This document shows positions 61,427 through 64,000 of a DNA stretch of 64,000 nucleotides, piece after piece. Numbering within the stretch: the stretch's first letter is position 1; each line of letters starts with the position of its first letter. The stretch is from JACVRW01 sp963757815. Its GTDB lineage: Bacteria > Actinomycetota > Thermoleophilia > Solirubrobacterales > Thermoleophilaceae. The translations under genes were made by a program, and so were the position numbers. The stretch is from NCBI GenBank assembly GCA_963757815.1, contig CAVWSN010000033.1, positions 62,001 to 126,000 on the forward strand, in the 5' to 3' direction. The notes beneath the pieces were generated by a model. The model did no database searches and had not been told where the DNA came from. It saw only the letters and a list, made by a program, of their open reading frames with translations.

Positions 61427-62106
61427 ACGAGCGGGTGGCCATGGACGACGCGGGGCCCCTCGCCGCCGGCTCCGGCCCCGCGCCCGAGTTCGCGATCCTC
61501 GGTGTAGAGGCGGTGCGCCACGCCGCGGCTCCGACGCTCGCATTCGTTGCGCACGTGACGGAGGGGACCGGTCGCGATGTCTACACGATCGCGCTCACCG
61601 CGCAGATCATGATCGCGCCGTCGCGGCGCTCCTACGACGACGAGACACGCGAGCAGCTCGTGGAGCTGTTCGGCCCGCCCGAGCGCTGGGCGGCCACCAC
61701 CACGAACTTCATCTGGCTCGAGACCGATCTGCTGGTACCGGCCTTCACCGGCGCGACCTCATTCCGCGTGCCGATCGCGTGCAGCTACGACCTCGAGCTC
61801 GCTGCCGTGAAGTACTTCTACTCGGTGCCTGACGGCGAGGTGCCTCTGCAGTTCAACTTCACCGGCACGATTTTCTACCGCGGCCCCGGCGGGGCGATGC
61901 AGATCGCGAAGATCCCCTGGGATCGCGCGGCCGAGTTCCGCATGCCGGTCGAGGTGTGGAAGGAGATGGTGGCCCACTATTACCCGCACAGCGGCTGGGC
62001 GCGGCTGCACGCGGACACACTCGCCGCGCTCACGCGGCGCAGGGCGGAGCGCGGGCTGCCCTCACTCGACGCAACGGTGGCCGCGCTGCTCGAGGAGACA
62101 CGGTGA
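61423..62106 (+). CDS. DUF6084 family hydrogenase-associated protein
   Basis: A 227-residue protein starting at ATG 61423, overlapping the DUF5947 stop. Segments PEFAILGVEAVRHAAAPTLA, YTIALTAQIMIAPSRRSYDD, RWAATTTNFIWLETDLLVPA and LQFNFTGTIFYRGPGGAMQI match the DUF6084 family found in actinobacterial hydrogenase clusters, as far as I recognise it. Beta-rich and cytoplasmic; no cofactor motif. Its role is unknown, presumably in hydrogenase assembly. Confidence 0.75.
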   Translation: MNERVAMDDAGPLAAGSGPAPEFAILGVEAVRHAAAPTLAFVAHVTEGTGRDVYTIALTAQIMIAPSRRSYDDETREQLVELFGPPERWAATTTNFIWLETDLLVPAFTGATSFRVPIACSYDLELAAVKYFYSVPDGEVPLQFNFTGTIFYRGPGGAMQIAKIPWDRAAEFRMPVEVWKEMVAHYYPHSGWARLHADTLAALTRRRAERGLPSLDATVAALLEETR

Positions 62107-63210
62107 GCGGCCCGCTCGACGAGCTCCTCGACTCGCTGCTCTACGAGGGCTACGCGCTCTATCCCTACACGCCCGGAGCGGTAAAGAACGCGACGCCCAC
62201 GCCGTTCGGGATCGTCTATCCGCCCGCCTACGCCGCGCGCGAGCGGCGCGACGCACGACCACCTGCGGCTCGAGTGCACGTTGGAGGCCGGCACGGAGGC
62301 CGAGCTGCACGCCGAGATCCGCTTTCTCCAGTCGAGCGGGGCCGGTCACGCGGCCGTCGAGCGCCGGGTCGAGCTGCCGGCCACGCCGCTGGCCGCGCTC
62401 GCCGGCGACGGGGTAGGGACGGAGTTCGAGTTCGAGGGCGAGGTGCGGCTGAGCGGCCGGGCGCGCATGCGTGCGGATGCGCTTGGCGACGGGCTGACGA
62501 GGATCCGCGTCTGCGTGCACAACACCACGCCTTCCGAGCCGGACTGGGACCGCGCCACGGCGCTCAGCGCGAGCCTGCTGTCCACACATCCCGTTGTCGG
62601 CACCGACAGCGGGCGCTTCCTGTCCGGGCAACTCGAGAGCGTCAACACCTGGCCGGTGCTGGCGACGGACGACGACCGCACGATGCTCGGGGCAGCGATC
62701 GTGCTGCCCGATCACCCGCAGCTCGCGCCGGAGAGCCGCGGCAGCCTCTTCGACGGCACCGAGATCGAGGAGGCGCTGCTGCTCCACGTCCAGGCACTGA
62801 GCGACGACGAGCGCGCCGCGATCGAGGAGGGCGACCCGGCGGTGCGGGCGATGGTGGAGCGCGCGGCTGCCGCGACGCCCGAGGACATGGTGCGGCTCCA
62901 TGGCCGCGTGACGCTGAGCGATCTGAGCCCTCCGGACGGCCTCCCCGACCTCCGGGGAGAGCCCGAGGCAACGGTCGAGGGGGTCACCTTCCACCGCGGC
63001 GACAAGGTGCGCTTGCGCCCCGGCGCCGACGGCGACCCCTTCGACCGCATGCTCGACGGCCGTGTGGCCACGGTCGAGCGCATCATGTGGGACGTCGACG
63101 ACCGGCTCCACCTCGGCGTGACCGTCGACGACGACCCCGGTCAGGACCTGCTGCGCGAGACCGGCCGCTTTCTGTACTTCTTTCCGAACGAGGTGGAGGT
63201 GGACCTATGA
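62103..63210 (+). CDS. hydrogenase-operon protein of unknown function (one-base frame break)
   Basis: One extra base near 62250 removed, the gene is 369 codons starting GTG 62103, with both ends overlapping neighbours (GTGA upstream, ATGA downstream). It opens MSGPLDELLDSLLYEGYALY and PYTPGAVKNATPTPFGIVYP, then has a long beta-rich part (LRLECTLEAGTEAELHAEIR, AAIVLPDHPQLAPESRGSLF) and a C-terminal SH3-like strand set (FHRGDKVRLRPGADGDPFDR, VATVERIMWDVDDRLHLGVT). It is part of the conserved accessory block; the function is unknown. Confidence 0.72.
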
Positions 63211-63692
63211 GCGTCCTGATCGCGGGCATCGGCAACGCCTGGCTGAAGGACGACGGCTTCGGCGGCGAGGTCATCAAGAGCCTCACCGAGCGGGAGCTGC
63301 CCGACGACGTCGTGGTGCTCGACTTCGGCACCGGCGGGCTCGACCTCGCCTACGAGGTGATGCGCGGCTACGACGCCCTCATCCTCGTCGACGTCAGCCG
63401 CCAGGGCGGCGAGCCGGGAACGCTCTATCTGATGGAGCCCGACCGGGACGAGATCGCGGCCGGGATCGAGGACGGCGAGATCATCGACCCGCACTCGATG
63501 GACCCGCAGACCGTGCTGCGGTTCGTGAAGACCGTGGGCGGCTGGCCCGGCAAGGTCGTGGTCATCGCCTGCGAGCCCATGGCGGTCGAGGAGATGGGCC
63601 TCGGGTTGTCCGACTCGGTGCGGGCGTCAGTCGATCGGGCTGCCGAACTCGCGCTGAAGACGGTCGCGGATCTTCGCGTGGAGGCCGGCTGA
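63207..63692 (+). CDS. hydrogenase maturation protease (HyaD/HybD type)
   Basis: A 161-residue endopeptidase from ATG 63207 (ATGA overlap). The family motif IAGIGNAWLKDDGFGGEVIK starts the chain; further metal-sensing residues lie in DALILVDVSRQGGEPGTLYL and IIDPHSMDPQTVLRFVKTVG. It cleaves the C-terminal extension of the large subunit after nickel insertion, here predicted after His574. Its place in the same operon supports dedicated action on this hydrogenase. Confidence 0.9.
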   Translation: MSVLIAGIGNAWLKDDGFGGEVIKSLTERELPDDVVVLDFGTGGLDLAYEVMRGYDALILVDVSRQGGEPGTLYLMEPDRDEIAAGIEDGEIIDPHSMDPQTVLRFVKTVGGWPGKVVVIACEPMAVEEMGLGLSDSVRASVDRAAELALKTVADLRVEAG

Positions 63693-63694
63693 GC

Positions 63695-64000
63695 GTGCAC
63701 GAGCTCTCGATCAGCAGTGCGATCGTCGACACGGCGGTGAAGCACGCCGACGGCCGGCAGATCACGGTCGTGAGCCTGACGGTGGGGGCGCTGCGCCAGG
63801 TTGTGCCGGAATCGCTCGACTTCTACTTCGAGATCGTGGCGCGCGGAACGCTCTGCGAGGGGGCGCGCCTCGAGCAGACGCTCATCCCCGCGCGGGCGCG
63901 CTGTCCGGGCTGTGGGCATGAATGGGAGCTCGAAGGGCTGCCGCAGTTCCGCTGCCCGGGTTGTGGCGCTGCCCCGGCCGAGATCGTGAGCGGGGACGAG
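63695..64000 (+). CDS. hypA: nickel-delivery protein HypA (cut by window edge)
   Basis: GTG 63695 starts MHELSISSAIVDTAVKHADG, giving the conserved His2 nickel ligand, with VSLTVGALRQVVPESLDFYF. The zinc finger has Cys70/Cys73 and Cys87/Cys90 (RCPGCGHEWEL; FRCPGCGAAP). 102 residues are visible, nearly the full family length of about 113-118. HypA with HypB inserts nickel into the large subunit. hypB is expected just beyond the window. Confidence 0.92.
   Translation, partial: MHELSISSAIVDTAVKHADGRQITVVSLTVGALRQVVPESLDFYFEIVARGTLCEGARLEQTLIPARARCPGCGHEWELEGLPQFRCPGCGAAPAEIVSGDE

Noticed and set aside
1..64000. CRISPR array
   Set aside because: No set of regularly spaced identical repeats with unique spacers was found; the repeats seen are two-copy or 10-bp phased.
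1..64000. Insertion sequences or transposase genes
   Set aside because: No transposase or integrase motifs were seen in any plausible frame; only the tRNA-linked repeat hints at past mobility.

Overview
The DNA is very GC-rich and densely coded, with many GTG/TTG starts and 4-base start/stop overlaps. It carries F420-type oxidoreductase genes, an RNHCP-domain protein, and a group 1h-like [NiFe] hydrogenase locus with DUF5947- and DUF6084-type accessory genes. Together these suggest a soil actinomycete, most likely of the class Thermoleophilia. This placement is an inference; no rRNA gene is present to confirm it.

Layout. 1-3.8 kb: a GlpA/GlpB-like FAD oxidoreductase pair, a small acidic protein and a membrane-anchored zincin. 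3.9-4.4 kb: tRNA-Ser(GGA), a hairpin that copies the tRNA 3' end, and a gene remnant. 4.4-13.3 kb: accessory genes (LUD protein, heavily frameshifted LuxR-family LAL regulator, DUF4126-like membrane protein, Asp-nucleophile alpha/beta hydrolase, NicO nickel/cobalt transporter, DUF4331 and TPR proteins, LacI remnant). 14.4-17.7 kb: a 2-oxoacid dehydrogenase E1alpha-E1beta-E2 operon. 17.7-20.3 kb: a DeoR regulator coupled to an MFS-HAD fusion, with a helically phased repeat array over the regulator's start. 20.3-27.5 kb: small conserved genes (SnoaL-like, PPOX/F420, prenyltransferase-like, META, plastocyanin-like, RNHCP, CYTH). 27.5-42.1 kb: an amine or sugar-alcohol catabolic region (FadR-type regulator, DMGDH-like FAD/GcvT enzyme, choline-kinase-like protein, K+/H+ antiporter, FGGY kinase, APC permease, glutamine-synthetase-like ligase, PuuD-like hydrolase, aldehyde dehydrogenase, SDR, amidotransferase). 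42.1-50.3 kb: envelope and housekeeping genes (AlgH, an MBOAT/DUF459 acylation pair, a secreted glycosidase, a secreted three-repeat protein, YbjQ). 50.3-52.1 kb: adenine deaminase. 52.1-64 kb: the hydrogenase locus.

Hydrogenase locus. A Crp-type regulator and an extra hydrogenase small subunit form one transcription unit. It faces hypC, a hypC-like gene, hypD, hypE, a second small subunit, the large subunit, a NifU/Rieske-like electron carrier, DUF5947, DUF6084, an unknown gene, the maturation protease and hypA, which is cut by the window edge. Both small subunits carry CxxD in place of the usual proximal-cluster CxxC, as in the oxygen-tolerant atmospheric-H2 enzymes of group 1h. The divergent promoter region holds two GTAA-N6-TTAC palindromes. 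The probable role is scavenging of trace H2 under starvation.

Sequence quality. Fourteen frame breaks in twelve otherwise well conserved genes are each explained by exactly one extra base, and removing those bases restores full-length proteins. I treat these genes as probably intact, with consensus insertion errors. The LAL regulator and the plastocyanin-like gene have many more breaks, including apparent deletions, and may be real pseudogenes.
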